Part shown: positions 24,793-35,300 of the stretch, piece by piece
Layout: each line of letters opens with the position of its first letter
Numbering within the stretch: position 1 is the stretch's first letter
From: Flavobacterium plurextorum
Lineage (GTDB): Bacteria; Bacteroidota; Bacteroidia; Flavobacteriales; Flavobacteriaceae
Assembly: GCF_002217395.1 (NCBI RefSeq)
Contig: NZ_MUHD01000002.1
Coordinates: 56,592 to 120,591, forward strand
Length of the DNA: 64,000 nt
Direction: 5' to 3'
Program-made: the position numbers and the translations under genes
The notes under the pieces: model-generated
What the model was told of the DNA's origin: nothing
Database searches by the model: none
Seen by the model: the letters and a program-made list of their open reading frames with translations, nothing else

Positions 24793-26373
24793 TTATTCTT
24801 CGGTCAATAGTTTTATCAAACTTTCATCTCTTTGATAAATATCTTTATAAAAATTCATATTACCATCACGATCAACCCAAGCTGTAAAATATCCGATGTA
24901 AACAGGTATTTTATTTTTTAGTGTGTACCAGCTTTCTTTGCCAGCGTGCATGGCTTTGTCTATTCTTGCAGGAGTCCATGAAGGATCTTGCTTTAATAAT
25001 TCAATTGCCAGTTCACGAGGTTTTGCAACACGCACGCATCCATGGCTGAACGCTCTGCTTTCTCTTTCAAATAAACTTTTTGAAGGTGTATCATGCAGAT
25101 AAATATTACTGGAATTCGGAAATAAAAACTTCACTAAACCTAATGAATTGTTTTTCCCAGGAAGCTGACGAACAGCACCATTATTCCATTCTAAATTTTT
25201 CTCTTTTAAATAATTTTTATTTTTGGCCATTCCCGGTTTTATCTCTTTATTGATAATACTTGTTGGAACGTTCCAATAAGGACTAAAAACAATATTGTTC
25301 ATCATTCCGCTAAAAATAACCGTTTTTGTCATTGCTTTTCCTACTACAACAGCCGATGTAAAAGCAATTTTACCATCCCGAATTAAATACAATTTAAACT
25401 CTGGAATGTTCACCTCTAGATATTCTTTGCCTTTTTCTAATTCTGGATCAATCCAGCGGCAGCGTTCCATGTTGGCAATTATCGTTTTAATTCTATCTGA
25501 TACAGGAACATTCATTTCATCAATATGTTCTCGTAAGATTATATTTTTGGGAGATAAGCCATGATGCAATTCGTAATTTTTAATCGATTTTATTAAAACA
25601 GAATCGCATATTGCACTTTTCGTATCCTCTTTAAGATCTTTTGTAATATAAAGTCTTTCTCTAATTTGAGCTATTACTTCAGACGAATCTCCTAATTTAA
25701 GATTTTTATAATTTTCATCTATTTCAATAGTTTTCCAGCCTCCTTTTTTTTCAATTTCTCTATATTCACGAAGAACATCACGCAGTTTATAATACTGACT
25801 GAACATTTTACTTTTTCGATCGTCGTTTATGGCAGATTTTTGAAAAATAGAATCCGAGAAAACCTGATAATTCATTTTTTTTCGAGGAAGAAGCCACTCT
25901 AAAGATCTAGTTGTTTTTTCATCAAAACCACGATATACTTTTTCTCCGTAATAAAAATACAAATTGGTTATCATCAAGTCAGTATTCACCTGCGACAACT
26001 TGTTATCGGCATTGCCTTCAAAAATAAAATTGAGTTCTTTGTATGGAAAATTAGCTTTTAAACCTTCATTATCTAATCCTTTGTATTTGTTATACAACGT
26101 GTTTCCAAACTCTACCACACCTTTATTATCAAGCCATAATTGTCTCGATTCCTTATTTTTATATAAAGAAAGAACTTCTTCTTGAAAATTCTTTAATTTC
26201 GGATAGGTTTCGTAAAAATCAGCAATTGCAGTGCTGTCGATAGTAAGTTTAAGTTCAGGAACAACCACCTTTGCTGTTTTTGTTTGATTTTCTTCTTTTT
26301 TATCCGCTTTAGAATTACAAGAAACAACAACTGCAAGAAGCATAACTGCAATAAAAGAATACCAAATTTTCAT
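24793..26373 (-). CDS. L,D-transpeptidase (YkuD) lipoprotein, LdtD/YcbB-like
   Basis: A periplasmic enzyme forming 3-3 peptidoglycan cross-links or attaching proteins to the wall. I chose the start at MKIWYSFIAVM because it gives a lipoprotein signal (LLAVVVSC). A longer form with 14 extra residues exists from the first start codon. The 526-residue protein has a helical scaffold domain (about 90-290), a short peptidoglycan-binding-like region (KLGDSSEVIAQIRERL, about 240), and a YkuD domain near the end (HDTPSKSLF ... AFSHGCVRV). The catalytic His444-Cys446 sits in SHGCVR. The size and domain order match the LdtD/YcbB group. Confidence 0.9.
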   Translation of the reverse strand: MKIWYSFIAVMLLAVVVSCNSKADKKEENQTKTAKVVVPELKLTIDSTAIADFYETYPKLKNFQEEVLSLYKNKESRQLWLDNKGVVEFGNTLYNKYKGLDNEGLKANFPYKELNFIFEGNADNKLSQVNTDLMITNLYFYYGEKVYRGFDEKTTRSLEWLLPRKKMNYQVFSDSIFQKSAINDDRKSKMFSQYYKLRDVLREYREIEKKGGWKTIEIDENYKNLKLGDSSEVIAQIRERLYITKDLKEDTKSAICDSVLIKSIKNYELHHGLSPKNIILREHIDEMNVPVSDRIKTIIANMERCRWIDPELEKGKEYLEVNIPEFKLYLIRDGKIAFTSAVVVGKAMTKTVIFSGMMNNIVFSPYWNVPTSIINKEIKPGMAKNKNYLKEKNLEWNNGAVRQLPGKNNSLGLVKFLFPNSSNIYLHDTPSKSLFERESRAFSHGCVRVAKPRELAIELLKQDPSWTPARIDKAMHAGKESWYTLKNKIPVYIGYFTAWVDRDGNMNFYKDIYQRDESLIKLLTEE

Positions 26374-26486
26374 ACTATTTTTTGTATAAAAATAGAAAAG
26401 TTTTACTGAAAACAAACCAATTGCAAAAAAATAAATTTCATTCTTTTTAATGCTGCTTTTATAAAAAAAGTAACAGAATTGAAAAC

Positions 26487-26521
26487 AAAAAAAAACTCCA
26501 AATACTTAATGTATTTGGAGT
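26487..26521 (-). terminator. Terminator of the DUF1573 gene
   Basis: On the minus strand ACTCCAAATAC, a short loop and GTATTTGGAGT are followed by eight or more T. The stem lies about 40 bases beyond the DUF1573 stop codon. Confidence 0.9.
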
Positions 26522-26559
26522 ATCCACTTTATATAACTAACCTCTAAAAATAAACTTAT

Positions 26560-26973
26560 TTAAATAACAGTTCCTTTTAATGTAAGCACTTTTGGAGCTG
26601 TTTCAGCACTTGTTGTTACTGTAACTGTTTTTGTAAATCCTCCTTTGTTTGCAGCATTGTAAGTTGCAGTAACTTTTGCAGATTTACCAGGTAAAATTGG
26701 CTCTTTTGTATAATCTGTTGCAGTACAACCGCATGAACCTTTTACATCTGTGATTACTACAGCTGTTTTTCCTGTATTTTTAAATTCGTAAACAATCGCT
26801 TTTGGAGTACCTTGAGGTATCTGTCCAACATCTATTGTTTCTGCTTTCCAAACAATTGTTGAAGCTGCTTCAATTACTGTTGTTTCAGAAACTAATGATT
26901 GTACTGGTGCAATAGCTGAAAAAGACATTAAGCCTAAAGCCAAAGCAAGCATAGAAATTTTAATGATTCTCAT
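26560..26973 (-). CDS. Secreted DUF1573 protein
   Basis: A 137-residue periplasmic or outer-surface protein. I chose the ATG at 26973 (MRIIKISMLALALG), which gives a normal signal peptide; the longer form would prepend 29 unrelated residues. The DUF1573 Ig-like fold is plain: IDVGQIPQGTP, YEFKNTGKTAV, then the CGCT motif (KGSCGCTATDY). DUF1573 proteins are abundant in Bacteroidota, related to ASPM-SPD-2-Hydin-type Ig domains, and their role is not firmly known. The gene is monocistronic with its own terminator and faces an outward pointing kinase gene. Confidence 0.88.
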   Translation of the reverse strand: MRIIKISMLALALGLMSFSAIAPVQSLVSETTVIEAASTIVWKAETIDVGQIPQGTPKAIVYEFKNTGKTAVVITDVKGSCGCTATDYTKEPILPGKSAKVTATYNAANKGGFTKTVTVTTSAETAPKVLTLKGTVI

Positions 26974-27074
26974 AGTCAAATATTTTAAATGGTTTATAGT
27001 TCTAATTTTATATTTCAAAAGTAATCCAGACAAAAACAAATCGCTGTTAACCAGTTTCAAATCTTTGTTAACGA

Positions 27075-27106
27075 CTTGTTAATAGCTGTTTTTAACTGTA
27101 ATTTTG
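27075..27106 (+). promoter_or_regulatory. Promoter of the RprX-like kinase gene (CTTG ... TAATTTTG)
   Basis: TAATTTTG at 27099-27106 is an exact -7 box. CTTG at 27075-27078 is a near-consensus -33 element with a 20-base spacer. The TTG start codon of the kinase lies 32 bases further on. Confidence 0.55.
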
Positions 27107-27138
27107 ATTAATATTACACTTTTTTAAAGTCTCTTTTC

Positions 27139-28401
27139 TTGAAAATAAACAAACTAAATAGCATTATAATATTAGGATTGGTTGCCATAATCAGCATTTT
27201 GGTCGCGCAATTGCTTTGGACGAAAGAAGCTTTTACTATTGAACAAAAGAAACTCAACCAAAAAGCACATATTGCCTTGCTGGAAGTGGCAAAAAAACTA
27301 TACGAAGGCACAAATCATGAAATGCCAACCCAGATCTCGGTTCAAAAAATTGCAAATGATTATTATATCGTAAATGTTGAGAATGATTTTGAACCTGATA
27401 TTTTAGAATTCTACCTAAAATCTGAATTCAAAAAAATGAATATTACGACTGATTTTGAATACGCGATGTACAATTGTCAAAGCGACGAAATGGTTTATGG
27501 AAATTATATTTCACTATCACAAAAAGGTAAAGAGAAAAAAACGGTTCATTTTCCTAAACACAAAAATTTAGTTTACTATTTTGCTGTTCGTTTTCCCAAT
27601 GAAACCAGCTATTTATTTAGCTCAATGCGATTTTGGTTCGTTCTTTCGATTGCCTTAATTTTGGTTTTACTAATTTACGTTTATTCTATTTTTACACTCT
27701 TACAGCAAAAAAAATATTCTGAGCTCCAGCGGGATTTCATTAATAATATGACTCATGAGTTTAAAACGCCTTTATCTTCCATTTTAATTGCCTCAAAATA
27801 TCTGAGCGATCAAAATCCGATTAAGGAAAATAAAAAACTTCATACTTATACGGAGATCATTATCAACCAAAGCAATAAGTTGAATCACCATATCGAAAAG
27901 ATTTTAAATATTGCTAAATCTGATTACAGACCTTTAGAATTAAAAAAGGAAACTGTCCTGATTGTTCCGATTATTGAAGAAGCAATTGAAAACATTCAGC
28001 TGAAATATCCTGAAGCGGTCATCAAAATCGAAACGCTTTCAAAGGAATACTTATTAGAAACAGATGTTTTTCATTTTTCTAATATCATCTATAATCTTTT
28101 AGATAACGCGGTAAAATACTGCAATAAAAAACCAGAAATCACAGTTAGAATATCAGACGAAAAATCAATTTTACGAATTGAAGTGATTGACAACGGAATT
28201 GGAATTTCTTCTAAAAAAATATCCTTTATATTTGATAAGTTTTATCGGGTTCAAAATGAAAAAAGCAATGAGGTTAATGGTTTTGGACTTGGTTTATATT
28301 ATGTAAAAGAAATTTGCGGATTGCAAAACTGGAAAATAAAAGCCGAAAACAATACAACAAACGGAGTTACTATAACTTTATCTATTCCTTATAAAAAATG
28401 A
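27139..28401 (+). CDS. Sensor histidine kinase, RprX-like
   Basis: A 420-residue two-membrane-span kinase. TM1 lies at about 8-26, a periplasmic sensor at 27-162, TM2 at 166-186. HisKA has His206 (MTHEFKTPLSS), and the HATPase has N box LLDNAVKY, G1 DNGIGIS and G2 GFGLGLYYVKE. The start codon is TTG (TTG AAA ATA), as no in-frame ATG precedes residue 62 and the protein needs the first membrane helix. The regulator gene overlaps its stop by 4 bases (ATGA). The arrangement and architecture resemble RprX/RprY of Bacteroides, which affects oxidative and envelope responses; function here is inferred. Confidence 0.92.
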   Translation: MKINKLNSIIILGLVAIISILVAQLLWTKEAFTIEQKKLNQKAHIALLEVAKKLYEGTNHEMPTQISVQKIANDYYIVNVENDFEPDILEFYLKSEFKKMNITTDFEYAMYNCQSDEMVYGNYISLSQKGKEKKTVHFPKHKNLVYYFAVRFPNETSYLFSSMRFWFVLSIALILVLLIYVYSIFTLLQQKKYSELQRDFINNMTHEFKTPLSSILIASKYLSDQNPIKENKKLHTYTEIIINQSNKLNHHIEKILNIAKSDYRPLELKKETVLIVPIIEEAIENIQLKYPEAVIKIETLSKEYLLETDVFHFSNIIYNLLDNAVKYCNKKPEITVRISDEKSILRIEVIDNGIGISSKKISFIFDKFYRVQNEKSNEVNGFGLGLYYVKEICGLQNWKIKAENNTTNGVTITLSIPYKK

Positions 28402-29084
28402 AACATTATAAAATACTTTATACCGAAGATGATGAAACATTAGCCTTTTTGACCAAGGATAATCTCGAACAAAACAATTACGAGGTTGTTCATTGTATTG
28501 ATGGCAAGTCTGGCTTGGAAACTTTTAAGAAAGAGAGTTTTGACATTTGTATTTTTGATATTATGATGCCAAAAATGGATGGTTTTGAACTGGCTTCAGA
28601 AATAAGAAAAATAGATTTAGATGTGCCTATTATTTTTTTATCGGCAAAAACTTTAAAAGAAGATCGTATAAAAGGACTTCGTTTAGGAGCTGATGATTAT
28701 TTGGTAAAGCCTTTTAGTATTGAAGAATTAATGCTTAAAATTGAAATTTTTCTAAAACGCTCTCAGCGAAATATCACGGTCGAGAAATCGATCTACGAAA
28801 TTGGAAAATACCAATTCGATACTAAAAATTTCATTCTCTTTAATGATGGTGAAAAAATTGGACTTACACAGCGTGAAGCCGAATTATTAAAACTTTTTCT
28901 CGACAATAAAAACTCCGTATTAAAAAGAGAACAAATCCTAACCTCGCTTTGGGGAACTGATGATTATTTTATGGGACGCAGTCTTGATGTTTTTATTTCG
29001 CGGCTTCGTAAAATTCTATCAAATGAAAAAGGTATTTCGATCGAAAATCTTCACGGAATTGGTTTCAGATTTTCTATTGAATAA
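28398..29084 (+). CDS. OmpR-family response regulator, RprY-like
   Basis: A 228-residue DNA-binding regulator. Receiver: Asp11-Asp12 pocket, phosphoacceptor Asp54 (CIFDIMMPKMDG), switch Ser82 (FLSAKT) and Lys104 (LVKPF). The C-terminal winged helix (about 130-228) has the GLTQREAELLKLF recognition start and the final HGIGFRF. It overlaps the kinase stop by 4 bases, so it is translationally coupled. Targets are unknown. RprY-like by its kinase partner and receiver sequence. Confidence 0.94.
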   Translation: MKHYKILYTEDDETLAFLTKDNLEQNNYEVVHCIDGKSGLETFKKESFDICIFDIMMPKMDGFELASEIRKIDLDVPIIFLSAKTLKEDRIKGLRLGADDYLVKPFSIEELMLKIEIFLKRSQRNITVEKSIYEIGKYQFDTKNFILFNDGEKIGLTQREAELLKLFLDNKNSVLKREQILTSLWGTDDYFMGRSLDVFISRLRKILSNEKGISIENLHGIGFRFSIE

Positions 29085-29193
29085 ATTCCCGAAAATTCTG
29101 AATTTAAACGCTAACAATTTTATTAAAAACAAAGAGAAATCTATAAATTAAATTTGAAAAATCTTTGTATTTTTAATATCTAATTTTCCAGAT

Positions 29194-29958
29194 ATGAAAA
29201 TACATCATTTGCGAAATGCGACTTTAGTTATTGAAACAGAGAAGCATGTAATTTTGGTTGATCCAATGTTAGGAAAAAGAAAAACGATTCCTCCATTTAC
29301 AATCTTTCGATACAAACCAAAAAGAAATCCCTTAGTTTCTCTGCCTAAAAACAGCCGAGAAATTTTGAGCAGAGTAACTCATTGTTTAATTACTCATTTA
29401 CATCCTGATCATATAGACAAAGCTGGTGAAGTCTTTTTAAGACGAAAAGGAATATCTGTTATTTGCAGCACAAAAGATGAAAAAGAGTTAACGAAAAGAG
29501 GACTTAACATTGTTCAAACTTTAAATTACTGGGAACCTCAATCTTTTTTAGATGGAAAGATTATTGGCATTCCGGCGCTTCATGGTTATGGTTTTGTTGC
29601 AAAATTAATGCGCAGCGTAATGGGATTTTACATCGAACTCGAAAATGAGAAATCTGTTTACATAAGCGCTGACACCATTTTTACCAATGATGTACAAAAA
29701 GCTCTCATAGAACTAAAACCTGATATTGCAACTGTTGCCTGCGGAACTGCCCGATTAGATTTTGGACAGCCTTTATTAATGCGAATGAATGATATTTTGA
29801 AATTTACAACACTTGCTCCTGGAAATGTTTTTGCAAATCATCTTGAAGCTTTAAATCATTGTCCAACAACTCGTGAAGAACTGAAAACAGCTCTTGCTGA
29901 AAACAACCTTCTCTCTAAAACTGCAATTCCAAGCGACGGAACTTTTGTCGAATATTGA
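29194..29958 (+). CDS. Metallo-beta-lactamase fold hydrolase (UlaG-like)
   Basis: A 254-residue soluble hydrolase with the di-metal motif HLHPDHID (His68, His70, Asp72, His73). Other ligand candidates are a His near 131 (ALHGYGF), an Asp in ISADTIF (about 170) and a His late in the chain (NHLEALNHC). It belongs with the UlaG/beta-lactamase-like L-ascorbate phosphate lactonase group rather than glyoxalases. Substrate unknown. It starts 110 bases after the regulator and ends 1 base from the convergent radical SAM gene. Confidence 0.85.
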   Translation: MKIHHLRNATLVIETEKHVILVDPMLGKRKTIPPFTIFRYKPKRNPLVSLPKNSREILSRVTHCLITHLHPDHIDKAGEVFLRRKGISVICSTKDEKELTKRGLNIVQTLNYWEPQSFLDGKIIGIPALHGYGFVAKLMRSVMGFYIELENEKSVYISADTIFTNDVQKALIELKPDIATVACGTARLDFGQPLLMRMNDILKFTTLAPGNVFANHLEALNHCPTTREELKTALAENNLLSKTAIPSDGTFVEY

Positions 29959-29959
29959 T

Positions 29960-32176
29960 TTATAAAACTAATAGTCCAAACTCGCGTAAAGTGTTTATTG
30001 GTTTTGAATACCAAAACAATTCAAAATCTTCTAAATGAGTTTCAAAGTCATTTTTCACTTCTTGAAAAGTACAACTTTTAGAATTTGAAACTGAAATTTT
30101 AGTTAAAATTTCGATTAACCATTTACCTTCTTCATTACTGGTTTGAATAGTAAAACTTTGTTTTTTGTCATGAAAAGTCAGCGACATCATTTCCCAGCTT
30201 CTGCCTTTTTTAGATTTAGTAAAAATCTCCGTTGAAGGTTTTCCACCAAGCCAAACCACTTTTGCATTTGGCTTCGTACTGAAATCATTTTGCTCTTCAA
30301 GTGCATTAAATATAAAATCGGGATGAATTTTTGTCTTCGGAATTTTGAAATCAAACCAATCTTGAAGCTCATAATCAAAACAAATTCCATGCATGAAATT
30401 AAAAAGTGATTTCTTTAACCCAAAACTAAATTTATCGTGATTGATTCCTGTTGAATCTGTGTATTCAATATCATTATTAGCAAAAGTTCCAATAGCTTCA
30501 GTAGCCTTAGTTACACCAAATTTTTCAGGATATAATCCAACAGGACTATGAGCCGTTAATGCAAACTGATGCCAAAATCCAGATTGCAAAACTCCCGCTT
30601 CAAACAACTGACGAACCATTTCAAGACTATCAACTGTTTCTTGGATCGTTTGTGTTGGATATCCATACATTAAATACGCATGAACCATAACTCCTGCTTC
30701 AGTAAAATTGCGGGTTACTTTTGCAACTTGCTCCACGGTTACACCTTTGTCTATTAATTTCAATAATCGATCTGAAGCAACTTCTAAACCGCCTGAAACG
30801 GCAATACAGCCAGAGGCTTTTAAAAGAAGACAAAGATCTTTAGAAAAACTTTTTTCAAATCTAATATTCGTCCACCATGTAACTGCAAGTTTTCGCTTTA
30901 TTATTTCAAGCGCCAAAGCGCGCATTAAAGCTGGCGGCGCAGCTTCATCGACAAAATGAAAGCCATTTTGACCTGTCTGCAAAATCATTTCTTCCATTCG
31001 ATCACAAAGTAAACTTGCCGCAACTGGTTCGTAAACTTTAATATAGTCTAATGAAATATCGCAAAAAGTACATTTTCCCCAGTAACAGCCGTGTGCCATG
31101 GTAAGTTTATTCCAACGTCCATCGCTCCACATTCTGTGCATTGGATTCACAATTTCAATTACAGAAATGTATTTATCCAAAGGCAGATCTGAGTAATCTG
31201 GAGTTCCTACTTGTGATTGTTTATAATCGTGTTTTAAAGAGTTATTTTTATAAACTACTTCTCCGTTTTCTAGTAAAAATGTTCTTTTATAATGCTTCTC
31301 GTTCCTCGACTCCGCTCGGGATGACATATTTTCAATAAGTTCTTCTATTGGAACTTCACCATCGTCTAAAGTGATGAAATCGAAAAATTCAAAAACACGT
31401 TTATCTGAAAGGGATCGCAGTTCCGTATTTGGGAAACCACCGCCCATTGAAATCTTAATTTCGGGATGATTTTGTTTTACCCATTGAGCACTTCTAAATG
31501 CGCTGTATAAATTTCCTGGAAAAGGAACAGAAATCAAAAAAAATGTAGGCTTTACAGCTTCAATTTTTTCTTTTAGAATAGAAATTAAAACAGAATCAAT
31601 ATAAGTTGGTTCTTGTTGTAAAGCATTGTACAATTCATCAAAAGAATTGGCGCTTCGACCTAAACGTTCTGCATATCGGCTGAAGCCAAAATTTTCGTCA
31701 ACACATTCTACAATAAAATCCGAAATATCTTCAAGATATAAAGTCGCCAAATGTTTGGCTTTATCTTGAGTTCCCATTGTTCCAAAAGCCCAATCTAGTT
31801 CTTCCAACTGTGCAAAACGAGAAGCTTCGGGCAGAAAATCTTCCTGACAAATCTGCAAAGCCAAAGTTGGATTTTTTCCCTGCAAAAACTGAATGACAGC
31901 ATCAATTGTTTTGATGTATTCATCCTGTAAAGCAAAAATACGTTTGGAGTTATCTGAGATTTCAAAACCAGAAGTCTCAAACTTAAAACTTGAAGTTTTA
32001 AACAAATTATTTAATCCTTTCTTCGAAAACAATTCCAAAATCACATCAATACCCAAATCTGCCTGAACCGACTCGATATTTTTGGTATTCAAAAAACCTT
32101 TTATATAAGCCGTTGCCGGATACGGAGTATTCAGTTGTGTAAAAGGCGGCGTAATTACAAAAAGTTTCGTTTTCAA
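29960..32176 (-). CDS. B12-binding-type radical SAM protein, CX4CX2C cluster
   Basis: A 738-residue radical SAM protein. The N-terminal half (about 1-275) looks like a B12-binding Rossmann region (PPFTQLNTPYPATAYIKG near 10-28, SVPFPGNL, SMGGGFPNTE at 243-252, DDGEVPIEEL at 271-280). The radical SAM core follows: GCYWGKCTFCDIS places the cluster cysteines at 364, 369 and 372, a CX4CX2C spacing instead of the canonical CX3CX2C. The VSGGLEVASD motif (about 450) and the helical C-terminal half are in order. Substrate unknown; related enzymes methylate or rearrange unactivated carbons. An in-frame repeat-like insertion adds residues 284-295. The gene abuts the MBL gene convergently. Confidence 0.85.
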   Translation of the reverse strand: MKTKLFVITPPFTQLNTPYPATAYIKGFLNTKNIESVQADLGIDVILELFSKKGLNNLFKTSSFKFETSGFEISDNSKRIFALQDEYIKTIDAVIQFLQGKNPTLALQICQEDFLPEASRFAQLEELDWAFGTMGTQDKAKHLATLYLEDISDFIVECVDENFGFSRYAERLGRSANSFDELYNALQQEPTYIDSVLISILKEKIEAVKPTFFLISVPFPGNLYSAFRSAQWVKQNHPEIKISMGGGFPNTELRSLSDKRVFEFFDFITLDDGEVPIEELIENMSSRAESRNEKHYKRTFLLENGEVVYKNNSLKHDYKQSQVGTPDYSDLPLDKYISVIEIVNPMHRMWSDGRWNKLTMAHGCYWGKCTFCDISLDYIKVYEPVAASLLCDRMEEMILQTGQNGFHFVDEAAPPALMRALALEIIKRKLAVTWWTNIRFEKSFSKDLCLLLKASGCIAVSGGLEVASDRLLKLIDKGVTVEQVAKVTRNFTEAGVMVHAYLMYGYPTQTIQETVDSLEMVRQLFEAGVLQSGFWHQFALTAHSPVGLYPEKFGVTKATEAIGTFANNDIEYTDSTGINHDKFSFGLKKSLFNFMHGICFDYELQDWFDFKIPKTKIHPDFIFNALEEQNDFSTKPNAKVVWLGGKPSTEIFTKSKKGRSWEMMSLTFHDKKQSFTIQTSNEEGKWLIEILTKISVSNSKSCTFQEVKNDFETHLEDFELFWYSKPINTLREFGLLVL
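31294..31327. repeat. In-frame repeat-like insertion in the radical SAM gene
   Basis: A GC-rich block, plus strand TCTCGTTCCTCGACTCCGCT with CGGGATGACAT after it, stands out in an AT-rich gene. Its minus-strand reading codes MSSRAESRNEKH in frame between IEELIEN and YKRTFLLENG. Sequences like GAGCGGAGTCGAGGAACG are recurrent dispersed repeats in Flavobacteria as I recall them. The identity should be checked in the whole genome. Confidence 0.55.
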
Positions 32177-32311
32177 AGGGAATTATTTTTTTGCAAAAAT
32201 ACGAGATATTTAGTGACTTTTATGGGAAAGATTTTATAAGCACACGTTTTAATTTTTTGATTTTGTTTTGTAAGATATTTAATTAATTTTACTTCTATCC
32301 AAAACAAACCT

Positions 32312-35300
32312 ATGAAACACAAATTACTTTTATTTTTTTTGTTCATTGCAATTCAATTATATTCTCAAAACAAAAACCAATCTATAGGTTTTAAAGAAAA
32401 TAAAGGTCAAATTGTAGATCAAAAAGGAAAACCCAATACAGCTGTAAAATATTTATTGAATTCTAATGGATTAAATGTTCAATTAAAGAAAAATGGATTC
32501 TCATATGATATTTACGAAGTAAAGAAAACACCTATTGTTTGTTCTAAAACAGCAAAAACACTTCCAGATTTAACTTCTGACAAGGAAAATAAAGAAAACC
32601 AAGAGTTTAGTTTAGAATATACATACCATAGAATCGATATTGAATTTGTAAACTCAAATTCAAAAGTAGAATTAGTTACTAAACAGAAGTTAACCGATTT
32701 TGACAACTACTACAATATTCCTAATAAACCTGAGGGAATTACCAACGTATATCAATTCAAAGAAATTACGTATAAAAACATTTATCCAAATATCGATATT
32801 GTTTTTACAATTCCTGCCGATCCTCAAAAAACAGTCGAATATAATTTTGTAATTCATCCAAAAGGAAAAATTTCTGACATTCAATTAAAATTTACTGGAG
32901 CTGAAACTAATTTAGTTGATAATAAAATCCAAATGAATGTTCGTTTTGGAAAAATGGAAGAAACGCTTCCTGCGAGTTGGATTGAAGACGGAAATAGTAA
33001 AAGGGAGATTGAGGTTGGATATAAAAAAATAAATAAAAACACTTATGGATTTAATTCAGTAGATTGTTCTAATGAAAAAACGATTGTAATTGATCCTGTG
33101 CCAATAAGATTGTGGGGAACATATTATGGCGGTGCAGAGTTCGATTATGCAACCTCAATTTTCACAAAAGACGATTTTGTCTATATGGCTGGAGTAACCT
33201 ACAGCATCAGCAATATTGCTTCTTCTGGCTCCTTTCAAACATCTTATTATTCAAGCACAGACTATGATGCTTTTTTTGTTAAATTTAATCCTGATGGCAC
33301 TCGTATTTGGGGAACTTATTTTGGCGGGAATTTTGCTGATCAAATTATGAAAATTAAAGTCTCAAATAATGACAACATCTATATAGCTGGTAAAAGTCTA
33401 AGCCCTACAAATATTTCAACTTCAGGAACTCACCAACCAGTAAAAAATCGTTATTTTGATGGTTTCGTGGCAAAATTTGATTCGAACGGCATTAGAAAAT
33501 GGGCAACTTATTATGGAGGAGCAAAGAACGAATCTATAAATAGCATTTTAATTGATTCAAATGAAGACTTTTACATTTGTGGAGAAACTAATAGTATCGC
33601 AGATATTGCGACACCCAATTCTCATCAAAGTAATGCTGGAAATACATCAGATGATACACAAGATGGCTTCATAGCTAAATTTAATATTGCAGGTGTTCGT
33701 CAATGGGCAACATATTATGGAGGAAGTAAAGCAGATGCAATTTTTGATGCCGAATTTGATTCAGATGGAAATATTATTATTCTTGGCTCTACAGGAAGCA
33801 GCAACAATATATCAACAGTAAATTCTTATCAAGAAACAAATCTTAAATCAGATGGCTTCTTAGCAAAATTCACACCAAATGGAAGTATACTATGGGGAAC
33901 CTATTTTGGTGGAGAAGGTGATGATTATTTTGTCAACATAGGAGTAGACTCAAATCATAACATTTATTGTTTTGGAAAAACAAACAGTATCCAAAACATA
34001 AGCACTTCAGGTGTTTTTCAGGAAACCTATCTTCGAACTCAAATTTCAATTAATCAAAATACTAGTAATGGTTGCATTTTTAAATTCAACGATAATGGTC
34101 AAAAGATCTGGGGATCTTACTTTTTTCCAGAAACATTAGGAGGATCTGTTTCAAAAAATGGCTCTATTTACTTTGCAGGACGGGCTGAAAATGGATTTTT
34201 ACCTACAATAAATGCTTACCAAGAAACCCGTAATCCCGGAACAGAGTCCTATCTTGTAAAATTCAATACAAATGGACAAAGAGAATGGGCAACATACTTT
34301 GGCGGAGAAATGGCAGATAATGCATTGATCACAGATGTAGATAACAAGTCAAATATTTATTTGGCAGGAGCAACAAATAGTACAACAAATATTGCAACCC
34401 CTGGTACATATCAACTAAATCTATATCCTAAAATTAATAGTTATACACCAAATATTGGAGATGCTTTTCTAGTAAAATTTAAAGATTGCCAATCGAACTT
34501 AACGGCCTCTAGTAACTCACCTGTATGTATTGACAAAACATTAGAACTTACAGCCTCAGGAGGAACAAACTATTCTTGGACAGGACCAAACGGATTTGTA
34601 TCTACTGATCAAAACCCAAAAATTACAAATGCAACAACTTCAAACTCCGGTGAATATTCATGCACAATTACGGGAAGTGGAGACTGTGATGACATTAAAA
34701 AAATCAATGTTATAATTGGTGATATAGAAGCTCCAGTTCCTAACATAAATATTTTACCAATAATAACTGGAGATTGCAACACTGTAATAAATACAATTCC
34801 AAGTGCTATAGATGCATGTGCCGGACAAATTACTGGAACAACTACAAGTCCATTATCTTACAGCTTATCTGGAACTTACACAATTGTTTGGAATTATAAC
34901 GATGGAAATGGAAATTCATCAACTCAAAATCAAGTTGTAGAAATTACAAGTGCTCCTATTCCTACAGCAAATTCTACTCAAGACTTCTGTATACAGCAAA
35001 ATGCAACATTAGCCAATATTCAAATTACAGGAAATACTATAAAATGGTATAACGCCCTAACGGCTGGAACACTTTTATCAGATACAACTTTACTTCAAAA
35101 TGGAATAACGTATTATGCATCGCAAACCATTAACGGCTGTGAAAGCGAAAGGACTCCTGTAACAATTACAATTCAAAATACTCTAGCACCAACAGCAACT
35201 GCAAATCAGCCTTTTTGTACAAGTCAAAATGCCACAATTGCCAATATTCAAGTCATCGGAACTTCAATAAAATGGTACGATGCATCAACTAATGGTTCTT

